Notes: generated from the sequence alone by a model not told the origin. DNA of 64,000 nucleotides from Halisarca cf. caerulea (GCA_963170055.1 CAUJGJ010000303.1:96201-160200), one strand, 5' to 3'; shown: positions 21,290 to 36,500, counted from the first letter of the stretch. Numbers and translations: made by a program.

Positions 21290-22672
21290 GGTATGGTGGT
21301 TCTAATGCCAATATTTGGTACTAGCACCATGCACATTCCCAGTGGATACACATGAGGTTTGTGAAGAGCTGTGGACGTATTTGTGTAGTGTTGGATATGG
21401 TTGTTCTAAGACCAATAATTGTTACTAGCACCACGCACATTGTCAGTGGATACACATAACGTTTCTGAAGTGCTGTGGGCGTATTTGTGTAGTGTTGGAT
21501 ATGGTGGTTCTAAGACAAAAATTTGGCACTAACACCACGCACATTCTCAGTAGACTCGCATGAAGTTTCTGAAGTGCTGTGGGCGTATTTGTGTAATGTT
21601 GGATTTGGTGGTTCTAAGACTAATATTTGGCACTAGCACCACGCACATTCCCACACATGAAGTTTCTGAAGTATTGCGGGCATATCTGTGTAGTGTGAAA
21701 TATGCTGGTGTTAAGACTAATATTTGGCATTAGCACCACGCACATTCCCAGTGGAAGCACATTAAGTTTCTGTAGTGCTGTGGGCATATTTGTGTAGTGT
21801 TGGATATGGTGGTTCTAAGACAAATATTTACCACTAAAACCACGCACATTCCCAGTGGATAAACATGAAGTTTCTGAAGTGCTGTGAGCATATTTGTGTA
21901 GGGTTGGATATGGTGGTTCCAATGCCAATATTTGGCACTAGCACCATGCACATTCCCAGTGGACACACATGAGGTTTGTGAAGAGCTGTGGACGTATTGT
22001 GTAGTGTTGGATATGGTTGTTCTAAGACCAATAATTGTTACTAGCACCACGCACATTGTCAGTGGATACACATAGCGTTTCTGAAGTGCTGTGGGCGTAT
22101 TTGTGTAGTGTTGGATATGGTGGTTCTAAGACCAAAATTTGGCACTAACACCACGCACATTCTCAGTAGACTCGCATGAAGTTTCTGAAGTGCTGTGGGC
22201 GTATTTGTGTAATGTTGGATTTGGTGGTTCTAAGACTAATATTTGGCACTAGCACCACGCACATTCCCACACATGAAGTTTCTGAAGTATTGCGGGCATA
22301 TCTGTGTAGTGTGAAATATGCTGGTGTTAAGACTAATATTTGGCATTAGCACCACGCACATTCCCAGTGGAAGCACATTAAGTTTCTGTAGTGCTGTGGG
22401 CATATTTGTGTAGTGTTGGATATGGTGGTTCTAAGACAAATATTTACCACTAAAACCACGCACATTCCCAGTGGATAAACATGAAGTTTCTGAAGTGCTG
22501 TGAGCATATTTGTGTAGGGTTGGATATGGTGGTTCCAATGCCAATATTTGGCACTAGCACCATGCACATTCCCAGTGGACACACATGAGGTTTGTGAAGA
22601 GCTGTGGACGTATTTGTGTAGTGTTGGATATGGTTGTTCTAAGACCAATAATTGTTACTAGCACCACGCACA
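21290..22672 (+). repeat. 616-bp duplication at the right end of the 104-bp array
   Basis: Two successive blocks of about 616 bp and a partial third. The marker GTGGAAGCACATTAAG recurs at about 21750 and 22366, and CTCAGTAGACTCGCATG at about 21543 and 22161. 616 bp is six monomers, one of them the 96-bp variant. The left limit is approximate. Confidence 0.7.
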
Positions 22673-24009
22673 TAAGTTTTATGACTTTGTTAATATGCAT
22701 GAATCATGCATAAAAAGTCAAGAATAGCATGAAATTGCAAGAATTGCAAATAACTTAGAAAAGAAATTTGCGATTTTTTATTTCTTACCAGGATAATTTA
22801 TTTGACAAATCACCGCAGGTATAAGTTTTATGACTTTGTTAATGCATGAATCATGCATAAGAAGTCAACAATAGCATGAAATTGCAAGAATTGCAAATAA
22901 TTTAGAAAAGAAATTTGTAATTTTCTATTTCTGACACAAACAATTTATTTGACAAATGACCGCAGCTATAAGTTTTATGACTTTGTTGATGCGTGAATCA
23001 TGAATAAGAAGTCAAGAATAGCATGAAATTGCAAGAATTGCAAGTAACTTAGAAAAGAAATTTGCCATTTTTTATTTCTTACTAGGACAATTTATTTGAC
23101 AAATCACCGCAACTATAAGTTTTATGATTTTGTTAATGCATGAATCATGCATAAGAAGTCAAGAATAGCATGAAAATGCAAGAATTGCAAATAACTTAGA
23201 AAAGAAATTTGCGAGTTTTATTTCTGACCAGGACAATTTTTTTGACATATGACCGCAGCTATAAGTTTTATGACTTTGTTAATGCATGAATCATGCATAA
23301 GAAGTGAAGAATAGCATGAAATTGCAAGAATTGCAAATAACTTAGAAAAGAAATTTGCGATTTTTCATTTCTTACCAGGATAATTTGTTTGACAAATCAC
23401 CGCAGCTATAAGTTTTATGACTTTGTTAATGCATGAATCATGCATAAGAAGTAAAGAATAGCATGAAATTGCAAGAATTGCAAATAACTTAGAAAAGAAA
23501 TTTGCCATTTTTTATTTCCTACTAGGACAATTTATTTGACAAATCACGGCAGCTATAAGTTTTATGACTTTGTTAATGCATGAATCATGCATAAGAAGTC
23601 AAGAATAGCATGAAATTGAAGAATTACAAATAACTTAGAAAAGAAATTTGCGATTTTTTATTTCTGACACCAACAATTTATTTGACAAATCACCGCAGCT
23701 ATAAGTTTTATGACTTTGTTAATGCATGAATCATGCATAAGAAGACAAGAATACCATGAAATTGTAAGAATTGCATATAACTTAGAAAAGAAATTTGCGA
23801 TTTTCATTTCTGACACGAACAATTTATTTGACAAATCACCTCAGCTATGAGTTTTATGACTTTGTTAATGCATGAATCATGCATAAAAAGTCAAGAATAG
23901 CATGAAATTGCATGAATTGAAAATAACTTAGAAAAGAAATTTGCGATTTTTTATTTCTTACCAGGAGAATTTGTTTGACAAATGACCGCAGCTATAAGTT
24001 TTATGACTT

Positions 24010-27000
24010 TGTTAATGCATGAATCATGCATAAGAAGTCAAGAATAGCATGAAATTGGAAGAATTGCAAATAACTTAGAAAAGAAATTTGCGATTTTTTA
24101 TTTCTGACACCAACAATTTATTTGACAAATGACCGCAGCTATAAGTTTTATGACTTTGTTAATGCATGAATCATGCATAAGAAGTCAAGAATAGCATGAA
24201 ATTGTAAGAATTGCAAATAACTTAGAAAAGAAATTTGTGATTTTCTATTTGTGACACAAATAATTTATTTGACAAATCACCGCAGGTATAAGTTTTATGA
24301 TATTGTTAACGCATGAATCATGCATAAGAAGTCAAGAATAGCATGAAATTGCAAGAATTGCAAATAATTTAGAAAAGAAATTTGTAATTTTCTATTTCTG
24401 ACACAAACAATTTATTTGACAAATGACCGCAGCTATAAGTTTTATGACTTTGTTGATGCGTGAATCATGAATAAGAAGTCAAGAATAGCATGAAATTGCA
24501 AGAATTGCAAGTAACTTAGAAAAGAAATTTGCCATTTTTTATTTCTTACTAGGACAATTTATTTGACAAATCACCGCAACTATAAGTTTTATGATTTTGT
24601 TAATGCATGAATCATGCATAAGAAGTCAAGAATAGCATGAAAATGCAAGAATTGCAAATAACTTAGAAAAGAAATTTGCGAGTTTTATTTCTGACCAGGA
24701 CAATTTTTTTGACATATGACCGCAGCTATAAGTTTTATGACTTTGTTAATGCATGAATCATGCATAAGAAGTGAAGAATAGCATGAAATTGCAAGAATTG
24801 CAAATAACTTAGAAAAGAAATTTGCGATTTTTCATTTCTTACCAGGATAATTTGTTTGACAAATCACCGCAGCTATAAGTTTTATGACTTTGTTAATGCA
24901 TGAATCATGCATAAGAAGTAAAGAATAGCATGAAATTGCAAGAATTGCAAATAACTTAGAAAAAAATTTGCGATTTTTTATTTCTTACCAGGATAATTTG
25001 TTTGACAAATGACCGCAGCTATAAGTTTTATGACTTTGTTAATGCATGAATCATGCATAAAAAGTCAAGAATAGCATGAAATTGCAAGAATTGCAAATAA
25101 CTAAGAAAAGAAATTTGCGATTATTTATTTCTTGCCAGGATATTTTGTTTGACAAATTACCGCAGCTATAAGTTTTATGACTTTGTTAATGCATGAATCA
25201 TGCATAAGAAGACAAGAATACCATGAAATTGTAAGAATTGCATATAACTTAGAAAACAAAATTTGCGATTTTCATTTCTGACACGAACAATTTATTTGAC
25301 AAATCACCTCAGCTATGAGTTTTATGACTTTGTTAATGCATGAATCATGCATAAAAAGTCAAGAATAGCATGAAATTGCATGAATTGAAAATAACTTAGA
25401 AAAGAAATTTGCGATTTTTAATTTCTTACCAGGATAATTTGTTTGACAAATGACCGCAGCTATAAGTTTTATGACTTTGTTAATGCATGAATCATGCATA
25501 AGAAGTCAAGAATAGCATGAAATTGGAAGAATTGCAAATAACTTAGAAAAGAAATTTGTGATTTTCTATTTGTGACACAAATAATTTATTTGACAAATCA
25601 CCGCAGGTATAAGTTTTATGATATTGTTAACGCATGAATCATGCATAAGAAGTCAAGAATAGCATGAAATTGGAAGAATTGCAAATAACTTAGAAAAGAA
25701 ATTTGCGATTTTTTATTTCTGACACCAACAATTTATTTGACCAATGACCGCAGCTATAAGTTTTATGAGTTTGTTAATGCATGAATCATGCATAAGAAGT
25801 CAAGAATAGCATGAAATTGTAAGAATTGCAAATAACTTAGAAAAGAAATTTGTGATTTTCTATTTGTGACACAAATAATTTATTTGACAAATCACCGCAG
25901 GTATAAGTTTTATGATATTGTTAACGCATGAATCATGCATAAGAAGTCAAGAATAGCATGAAATTGCAAGAATTGCAAATAATTTAGAAAAGAAATTTGT
26001 AATTTTCTATTTCTGACACAAACAATTTATTTGACAAATGACCGCAGCTATAAGTTTTATGACTTTGTTGATGCGTGAATCATGAATAAGAAGTCAAGAA
26101 TAGCATGAAATTGCAAGAATTGCAAGTAACTTAGAAAAGAAATTTGCCATTTTTTATTTCTTACTAGGACAATTTATTTGACAAATCACCGCAACTATAA
26201 GTTTTATGATTTTGTTAATGCATGAATCATGCATAAGAAGTCAAGAATAGCATGAAAATGCAAGAATTGCAAATAACTTAGAAAAGAAATTTGCGAGTTT
26301 TATTTCTGACCAGGACAATTTTTTTGACATATGACCGCAGCTATAAGTTTTATGACTTTGTTAATGCATGAATCATGCATAAGAAGTGAAGAATAGCATG
26401 AAATTGCAAGAATTGCAAATAACTTAGAAAAGAAATTTGCGATTTTTCATTTCTTACCAGGATAATTTGTTTGACAAATCACCGCAGCTATAAGTTTTAT
26501 GACTTTGTTAATGCATGAATCATGCATAAGAAGTAAAGAATAGCATGAAATTGCAAGAATTGCAAATAACTTAGAAAAAAATTTGCGATTTTTTATTTCT
26601 TACCAGGATAATTTGTTTGACAAATGACCGCAGCTATAAGTTTTATGACTTTGTTAATGCATGAATCATGCATAAAAAGTCAAGAATAGCATGAAATTGC
26701 AAGAATTGCAAATAACTAAGAAAAGAAATTTGCGATTATTTATTTCTTGCCAGGATATTTTGTTTGACAAATTACCGCAGCTATAAGTTTTATGACTTTG
26801 TTAATGCATGAATCATGCATAAGAAGACAAGAATACCATGAAATTGTAAGAATTGCATATAACTTAGAAAAGAAATTTGCGATTTTCATTTCTGACACGA
26901 ACAATTTATTTGACAAATCACCTCAGCTATGAGTTTTATGACTTTGTTAATGCATGAATCATGCATAAAAAGTCAAGAATAGCATGAAATTGCATGAATT

Positions 27001-27560
27001 GAAAATAACTTAGAAAAGAAATTTGCGATTTTTAATTTCTTACCAGGATAATTTGTTTGACAAATGACCGCAGCTATAAGTTTTATGACTTTGTTAATGC
27101 ATGAATCATGCATAAGAAGTCAAGAATAGCATGAAATTGGAAGAATTGCAAATAACTTAGAAAAGAAATTTGTGATTTTCTATTTGTGACACAAATAATT
27201 TATTTGACAAATCACCGCAGGTATAAGTTTTATGATATTGTTAACGCATGAATCATGCATAAGAAGTCAAGAATAGCATGAAATTGGAAGAATTGCAAAT
27301 AACTTAGAAAAGAAATTTGCGATTTTTTATTTCTGACACCAACAATTTATTTGACCAATGACCGCAGCTATAAGTTTTATGAGTTTGTTAATGCATGAAT
27401 CATGCATAAGAAGTCAAGAATAGCATGAAATTGTAAGAATTGCAAATAACTTAGAAAAGAAATTTGTGATTTTCTATTTGTGACACAAATAATTTATTTG
27501 ACAAATCACCGCAGGTATAAGTTTTATGATATTGTTAACGCATGAATCATGCATAAGAAG
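24010..27560 (+). repeat. Higher-order repeat of about 1614 bp (11 monomers)
   Basis: Two full copies and a partial third. The marker ATATTGTTAACGCATG lies at 24300, 25915 and 27529, and a second series at 25621 and 27235. GCGTGAATCATGAATAAG lies at 24458 and 26073. One copy has a one-base gain near 25258. Confidence 0.8.
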
Positions 27561-30500
27561 TCAAGAATAGCATGAAATTGCAAGAATTGCAAATAACTTA
27601 GAAAAGAAATTTGCGATTTTCTATTTCTGACACTAATAATTTATTTGACAAATCACCGCACCTATAAGTTTTATGACTTTGTTAATGCATGAATCAGGCA
27701 TAAGAAGTCAAGAATAGCATGAAATTGCAAGAATTGCAAATGATTTAAAAAAGAAATTTGTAATTTTCTATTTCTTACACAAACAATTTATTTGACACAT
27801 GACCGCAGCTCTAAGTTTTATGAGTTTGTTGATGCATGAATCATGCATAAGAAGTCCAGAATAGCATTAATTTGCAAGAATTGCAAATAACTTAGAAAAG
27901 AAAATTGCGATTTTCTATTTCTTACAAGGACATTTTATTTGACAAATCACCGCAGCTATAAGTTTGATGACTTTGTTAATGCATGAATCATGCATAAGAA
28001 GTCAAGAATAGCATGAAATTGTAAGAATTGCAAATAACTTAGAAAAGAAATTTGTGATTTTCTATTTCTGACACAAATAATTTATTTGACAAATCACCGC
28101 AGGTATAAGTTTTATGACTTTGTTAATGCATGAATCATGCATAAGAAGTCAAGAATAGCATGAAATTTCAAGAATTGCAAATAACTTAGAAAAGAAATGT
28201 GCGAGTTTTCATTTCTTACCAGGACTATTTTTTTGAGAAATCACCGCAGCTATAAGTTTTATGACTTTGTTAATGCATGAATCATGCATAAGAAGTCAAG
28301 AATAGCATGAAATTGGAAAAATTGCAAATAACTTAGAAAAGAAATTGGCGATTTTCTATTTCTGACACAAATAATTTATTTGACAAATCACCGCAGGTAT
28401 AAGTTTTATGACTTTGTTAATGCATGAATCATGCATAAAAAGTCAAGAATAGCATGAAATTGCAAGAATTGCAAATAATTTAGAAAAGAAATTGGCGATT
28501 TTTTATTTCTTACTAGGACAATTTATTTGACAAATGACCGCAGCTATAAGTTTTATGACTTTTTTAATGCATGAATCATGCATAAGAAGTCAAGAATAGC
28601 ATGAAATTGCAAGAATTGCAAATAACTTAGAAAAAAATTTGCGATTTTTTATTTCTAACCAGGATAATTTGTTTGACAAATGACCGCAGCTATAAGTTTT
28701 ATGACTTTGTTAATGCATGAATCATGCATAAGAAGTCAAGAATAGCATGAAATTGCAAGAATTGCAAATAACTAAGAAAATAAATTTGCGATTATTTATT
28801 TCTTGCCAGGATATTTTGTTTCACAAATCACCGCAGCTATAAGTTTTATGACTTTGTTAATGCATGAATCATGCATAAGAAGTCAAGAATAGCATGAAAT
28901 TTCAAGAATTGCAAATAACTTAGAAAAGAAATGTGCGAGTTTTCATTTCTTACCAGGACTATTTTTTTGAGAAATCTCCGCAGCTATAAGTTTTATGACT
29001 TTGTTAATGCATGAATCATGCATAAGAAGTCAAGAATAGCATGAAATTGGAAAAATTGCAAATAACTTAGAAAAGAAATTGGCGATTTTCTATTTCTGAC
29101 ACAAATAATTTATTTGACAAATCACCGCAGGTATAAGTTTTATGACTTTGTTAATGCATGAATCATGCATAAAAAGTCAAGAATAGCATGAAATTGCAAG
29201 AATTGCAAATAACTTAGAAAAGAAATTGGCGATTTTTTATTTCTTACTAGGACAATTTATTTGACAAATGACCGCAGCTATAAGTTTTATGACTTTTTTA
29301 ATGCATGAATCATGCATAAGAAGTCAAGAATAGCATGAAATTGCAAGAATTGCAAATAACTTAGAAAAGAAATTTGCGATTTTTTATTTCTAACCAGGAT
29401 AATTTGTTTGACAAATGACCGCAGCTATAAGTTTTATGACTTTGTTAATGCATGAATCATGCATAAGAAGTCAAGAATAGCATGAAATTGCAAGAATTGC
29501 AAATAACTAAGAAAAGAAATTTGCGATTATTTATTTCTTGCCAGGATATTTTGTTTCACAAATCACCGCAGCTATAAGTTTTATGACTTTATTAATGCAT
29601 TAATCATGCATAAGAAGTCAAGAATAGCATGAAATTTCAAGAATTGCAAATAACTTAGAAAAGAAATTTGTGATTTTCTATTTCTTGCCAGGATATTTTG
29701 TTTGACAAATCACCGCAGCTATAAGTTTTATGACTTTGTTAATGCATGAATCATGCATAAGAAGTCAAGAATAGCATGAAATTGGAAAAATTGCAAATAA
29801 CTTAGAAAAGAAATTTGCGATTTTCTATTCCTGACACAAATAATTTATTTGACAAATCACCGCAGGTATAAGTTTTATGACTTTGTTAATGCATGAATCA
29901 TGCATAAGAAGTCAAGAATAGCATGAAATTGCAAGAATTGCAAATAACTTGGAAAAGAAATTGGCGATGTTTTATTTCTTGCCAGGATATTTTGTTTCAC
30001 AAATCACCGCAGCTATAAGTTTTATGACTTTATTAATGCATTAATCATGCATAAGAAGTCAAGAATAGCATGAAATTTCAAGAATTGCAAATAACTTAGA
30101 AAAGAAATTTGTGATTTTCTATTTCTTGCCAGGATATTTTGTTTGACAAATCACCGCAGCTATAAGTTTTATGACTTTGTTAATGCATGAATCATGCATA
30201 AGAAGTCAAGAATAGCATGAAATTGAAGAATTGCAAATAACTTAGAAAAGAAATTGGCGATTTTCTATTTCTGACACAAATAATTTATTTGACAAATCAC
30301 CGCAGGTATAAGTTTTATGACTTTGTTAATGCATGAATCATGCATAAAAAGTCAAGAATAGCATGAAATTGCAAGAATTGCAAATAACTTAGAAAAGAAA
30401 TTGGAGATTTTTTATTTCTTACTAGGACAATTTATTTGACAAATGACCGCAGCTATAAGTTTTATGACTTTTTTAATGCATGAATCATGCATAAGAAGTC

Positions 30501-33500
30501 AAGAATAGCATGAAATTGCAAGAATTGCAAATAACTTAGAAAAAAATTTGCGATTTTTTATTTCTAACCAGGATAATTTGTTTGACAAATGACCGCAGCT
30601 ATAAGTTTTATGACTTTGTTAATGCATGAATCATGCATAAGAAGTCAAGAATAGCATGAAATTGCAAGAATTGCAAATAACTAAGAAAAGAAATTTGCGA
30701 TTATTTATTTCTTGCCAGGATATTTTGTTTCACAAATCACCGCAGCTATAATTTTTATGACTTTATTAATGCATTAATCATGCATAAGAAGTCAAGAATA
30801 GCATGAAATTTCAAGAATTGCAAATAACTTAGAAAAGAAATTTGTGATTTTCTATTTCTTGCCAGGATATTTTGTTTGACAAATCACCGCAGCTATAAGT
30901 TTTATGACTTTGTTAATGCATGAATCATGCATAAGAAGTCAAGAATAGCATGAAATTGGAAAAATTGCAAATAACTTAGAAAAGAAATTTGCGATTTTCT
31001 ATTCCTGACACAAATAATTTATTTGACAAATCACCGCAGGTATAAGTTTTATGACTTTGTTAATGCATGAATCATGCATAAGAAGTCAAGAATAGCATGA
31101 AATTGCAAGAATTGCAAATAACTTGGAAAAGAAATTGGCGATGTTTTATTTCTTACTAGGACAATTTATTTGACAAATCACCGCAGCTATAAGTTTTATG
31201 ACTTTGTTAATGCATGAATCATGCATAATAAATCAAGAATAGCATGAAATTGCAAGAATTGCAAATAACTTAGAAAAGAAATTTGTGATTTTTTATTTCT
31301 TACCAGGATAATTTGTTTGACAAATGACCGCAGCTATAAGTTTTATGACTTTGTTAATGCATGAATCATGCATAATAAATCAAGAATAGCATGAAATTGC
31401 AAGAATTGCAAATAACTTAGAACAGAAATTTGCGATTTTTATTTCTTACCAGGACAATTTTTTTGACATATGACCGCAGCTATAAGTTCTATGACTTTGT
31501 TAATGCATGAATCATGCATAAGAAGTCAAGAATAGCATGAAATTGCAAGAATTGCAAATAACTTAGAAAAGAAATTTGCGATTTTTTATTTCTTACCAGG
31601 ATATTTTGTTTGACAAATCACCGCAGCTATAAGTTTTATGACTTTGTTAATGCATGAATCATGCATAAGAAGTCAAGAATAGCATGAAATTGGAAAAATT
31701 GCAAATAACTTAGAAAAGAAATTTGCGATTTTCTATTCCTGACACAAATAATTTATTTGACAAATCACCGCAGGTATAAGTTTTATGACTTTGTTAATGC
31801 ATGAATCATGCATAAGAAGTCAAGAATAGCATGAAATAGCAAGAATTGCAAATAACTTGGAAAAGAAATTGGCGATGTTTTATTTCTTACTAGGACAATT
31901 TATTTGACAAATCACCGCAGCTATAAGTTTTATGACTTTGTTAATGCATGAATCATGCATAATAAATCAAGAATAGCATGAAATTGCAAGAATTGCAAAT
32001 AACTTAGAAAAGAAATTTGCGATTTTTTATTTCTTACCAGGATAATTTGTTTGACAAATGACCGCAGCTATAAGTTTTATGACTTTGTTAATGCATGAAT
32101 CATGCATAATAAATCAAGAATAGCATGAAATTGCAAGAATTGCAAATAACTTAGAACAGAAATTTGCGATTTTTATTTCTTACCAGGACAATTTTTTTGA
32201 CATATGACCGCAGCTATAAGTTCTATGACTTTGTTAATGCATGAATCATGCATAAGAAGTCAAGAATAGCATGAATTGCAAGAATTGCAAATAACTTAGA
32301 AAAGAAATTTGCGATTTTTTATTTCTTACCAGGACAATTTTTTTGACAAATGACCGCAGATATAAGTTTTATGACTTTGTTAATGCATGAATCCTGCATA
32401 AGAAGTCAAGAATAGCATGAAATTGCAAGAATTGCAAATAACTTAGAAAAGAAATTTGCGATTTCCTATTTCTGACACAAACAATTTATTTGACAAATCA
32501 CCGCAGCTATATGTTTTATGACTTTGTTAATGCATGAATCATGCATAAGAAGTCAAGAATAGCATGAAATTGCAAGAATTGCAAATAACTTAGAAAAGAA
32601 ATTTGCGATTTTTTATTTCTTACCAGGATAATTTGTTTGACAAATCACCGCAGCTATAAGTTTTATCACTTTGTTAATGCATGAATCATGCATAATAAAT
32701 CAAGAATAGCATGAAATTGCAAGAATTGCAAATAACTTAGAACAGAAATTTGCGATTTTTATTTCTTACCAAGACAATTTTTTTGACATATGACCGCAGC
32801 TATAAGTTTTATGACTTTGTTAATGCATGAATCATGCATAATAAATCAAGAATAGCATGAAATTTCAAGAATTGCAAATAACTTAGAAAAGAAATTTGCG
32901 ATTTTTTATTTCTTACCAGGATAATTTGTTTGACAAATCACCGCAGCTATAAGTTTTATGACTTTGTTAATGCATGAATCATGCATAATAAATCAAGAAT
33001 AGCATGAAATTGCAAGAATTGCAAATAACTTAGAACAGAAATTTGCGATTTTTATTTCTTACCAGGACAATTTTTTTGACATATGACCGCAGCTATAAGT
33101 TTTATGACTTTGTTAATGCATGAATCATGCATAAGAAGTCAAGAATAGTATGAAATTGCAAAAATTTCTAATAACTTAGAAAAGAAATTTGCGATTTTCT
33201 GTTTCTTACTAGGACAATTCATTTGACAAATCACCGCAGCTATAAGTTTTATGAGTTTGTTAATGCATGAATCACGCATAAGAAATAGACGATAGCATGA
33301 AATTGCAAGTATTGCAAATAACTTAGAAAATAAATTTGCGATTTTCTATTTCTTACTAGGACAATTTATTTGACAATTCACCGCAGCTATAAGTTTTATG
33401 ACTTTGTTAATGCATGAATCATGCATAAGAAGTCAAGAATAGCATGAAATTGCAAGAATTGCAAATAATTTAGAAAAGAAATTTGCGATTTTTCATTTTT

Positions 33501-36500
33501 TACTAAGACAATTTATTTGACAAATCACCGCAGTTATATGTTTTATGACTTTGTTAATGCATGAATCACGCATAAGAAGTGAAGAATAGCATAAAATTGC
33601 AAGAATTGCAAATAACTTAGAAAAGAAATTTGCGATTTTCTGTTTCTTACTAGGACAATTTATTTGACAAATCACCGCAGCTTTAAGTTTTATGACTTTG
33701 TTAATGCATGAATCATGCATAAGAAGTCAAGAATAGCATGAAATTGCAAAAAATTCTAAGAACTTAGAAAAGAAATTTGCGATTTTCTGTTTCGTACTAG
33801 GACAATTCATTTGACAAATCACTGCAGCTATAAGTTTTATGACTTTGGTAATGCATGAATCATGCATAAGAAATCAACAATAGCATGAAATTGCAAGAAT
33901 TGCAAATAACTTAGAAAAGAAATTTGAGATTTTTTATTTCTTATCAGGACAATTTATTTGACAAATCACCGCAGCTATAAGTTTTATGAGTTTGTTAATG
34001 CATGAATCATGCATAAGAAGTCAAGAATAGCATGAAATTGTAAGAATTGCAAATAACTTAGAAAAGAGTTTGGCGATTTTCTATTTGTGACACAAATAAT
34101 TTATTTGACAAATCACCGCAGGTATAAGTTTTATGATATTGTTAACGCATGAATCATGCATAAGAAGTCAAGAATAGCATGAAATTGCAAGAATTGCAAA
34201 TAACTTAGAAAAGAAATTTGCGATTTTCTATTTCTGACACTAATAATTTATTTGACAAATCACCGCAGCTATAAGTTTTATGACTTTGTTAATGCATGAA
34301 TAAGGCATAAGAAGTCAAGAATAGCATGAAATTGCAAGAATTGCAAATGATTTAAAAAAGAAATTTGTAATTTTCTATTTCTTACACAAACAATTTATTT
34401 GACACATTACCGCAGTTCTAAGTTTTATGAGTTTGTTGATGCGTAAATCATGCATAAGAAGTCAAGAATAGCATTAATTTGCAAGAATTGCAAATAGCTT
34501 AGAAAAGAAATTTGCGATTTTCTATTTCTTACAAGGACATTTTATTTGACAAATCACCGCAGCTATAAGTTTGATGACTTTGTTAATGCATGAATCATGC
34601 ATAAGAAGTCAAGAATAGCATGAAATTGTAAGAATTGCAAATAACTTAGAAAAGAAATTTGTGATTTTCTATTTCTGACACAAATAATTTATTTGACAAA
34701 TCACCGCAGCTATAAGTTTTATGACTTTGTTAATGCATGAATCATGCATAAGAAGTCAAGAATAGCATGAAATTGCAAAAAATTCTAAGAACTTAGAAAA
34801 GAAATTTGCGATTTTCTGTTTCGTACTAGGACAATTCATTTGACAAATCACTGCAGCTATAAGTTTTATGACTTTGGTAATGCATGAATCATGCATAAGA
34901 ATTCAACAATAGCATGAAATTGCAAGAATTGCAAATAACTTAGAAAAGAAATTTGAGATTTTTTATTTCTTATCAGGACAATTTATTTGACAAATCATCG
35001 CAGCTATAAGTTTTATGAGTTTGTTAATGCATGAATCATGCATAAGAAGTCAAGAATAGCATGAAATTGTAAGAATTGCAAATAACTTAGAAAAGAAATT
35101 TGTGATTTTCTATTTCTTACACAAACAATTTATTTGACACATTACCGCAGCTCTAAGTTTTATGAGTTTGTTGATGCGTGAATCATGCATAAGAAGTCAA
35201 GAATAGCATTTATTTGCAAGAATTGCAAATAACTTAGAAAAGAAATTTGCGATTTTCTATTTCTTACAAGGACATTTTATTTGACAAATCACCGCAGCTA
35301 TAAGTTTGATGACTTTGTTAATGCATGAATCATGCATAAGAAGTCAAGAATAGCATGAAATTGTAAGAATTGCAAATAACTCAGAAAAGAAATTTGTGAT
35401 TTTCTATTTCTGACACAAATAATTTATTTGACAAATCACCGCAGGTATAAGTTTTATGACTTTGTTAATGCATGAATCATGCATAAGAAGTCAAGAATAG
35501 CATGAAATTTCAAGAATTGCAAATAACTTAGAAAAGAAATGTGCGAGTTTTCATTTCTTACCAGGACTATTTTTTTGAGAAATCACCGCAGCTATAAGTT
35601 TTATGACTTAATTAATGCATGAATCATGCATAAGAAGTCAAGAATAGCATGAAATTGGAAAAATTGCTAATAACTTAGAAAAGAAATTGGCGATTTTCTA
35701 TTTCTGACACTAATAATTTATTTGACAAATCACCGCAGGTATAAGTTTTATGACTTTGTTAATGCATGAATCATGCATAAAAAGTCAAGAATAGCATGAA
35801 ATTGCAAGAATTGCAAATAACTTAGAAAAGAAATTGGCGATTTTTTATTTCTTACTAGGACAATTTATTTGACAAATGACCGCAGCTATAAGTTTTATGA
35901 CTTTTTTAATGCATGAATCATGCATAAGAAGTCAAGAATAGCATGAAATTGCAAGAATTGCAAATAACTTAGAAAAAAATTTGCGATTTTTTATTTCTTA
36001 CCAGGATAATTTGTTTGACAAATGACCGCAGCTATAAGTTTTATGACTTTGTTAATGCATGAATCATGCATAAGAAGTCAAGAATAGCATGAAATTGCAA
36101 GAATTGCAAATAACTAAGAAAAGAAATTTGCGATTATTTATTTCTTGCCAGGATATTTTGTTTGACAAATCACCGCAGCTATAAGTTTTATGACTTTATT
36201 AATGCATTAATCATGCATAAGAAGTCAAGAATAGCATGAAATTTCAAGAATTGCAAATAACTTAGAAAAGAAATTTGTGATTTTCTATTTCTTGCCAGGA
36301 TATTTTGTTTGACAAATCACCGCAGCTATAAGTTTTATGACTTTGTTAATGCATGAATCATGCATAAGAAGTCAAGAATAGCATGAAATTGGAAAAATTG
36401 CAAATAACTTAGAAAAGAAATTTCCGATTTTCTATTCCTGACACAAATAATTTATTTGACAAGTCACCGCAGGTATAAGTTTTATGACTTTGTTAATGCA

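Larger units (their letters stand above)
11128..22672 (+). repeat. 104-bp satellite array, about 110 monomers
   Basis: Head-to-tail monomers in one orientation. A typical copy runs from GGCACTAGCACCACGCACAT through CCCAGTGGACACACATGAAG, TGCTGTGGGCGTATTTGTG and TTGGATATGGTGGTTCTAAG to ACCAATATTT, 104 bp in all; for example 11167 to 11271 is one period. Monomers fall into types by the words GGTGCTAATACC, GGTTCTAAGACC or GGTGTTAAGACC and by local indels. Because 104 is not a multiple of 3, open frames of 60-120 codons recur by chance and are not genes. No interruption by other DNA was seen. Confidence 0.97.

Noticed and set aside
11951..22648. Frames of 60-123 codons such as those at 16778-17505 and 18647-19374
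   Set aside because: They lie wholly in the 104-bp satellite; the peptides are translations of the repeat in changing frames and copy the 1869-bp duplication.
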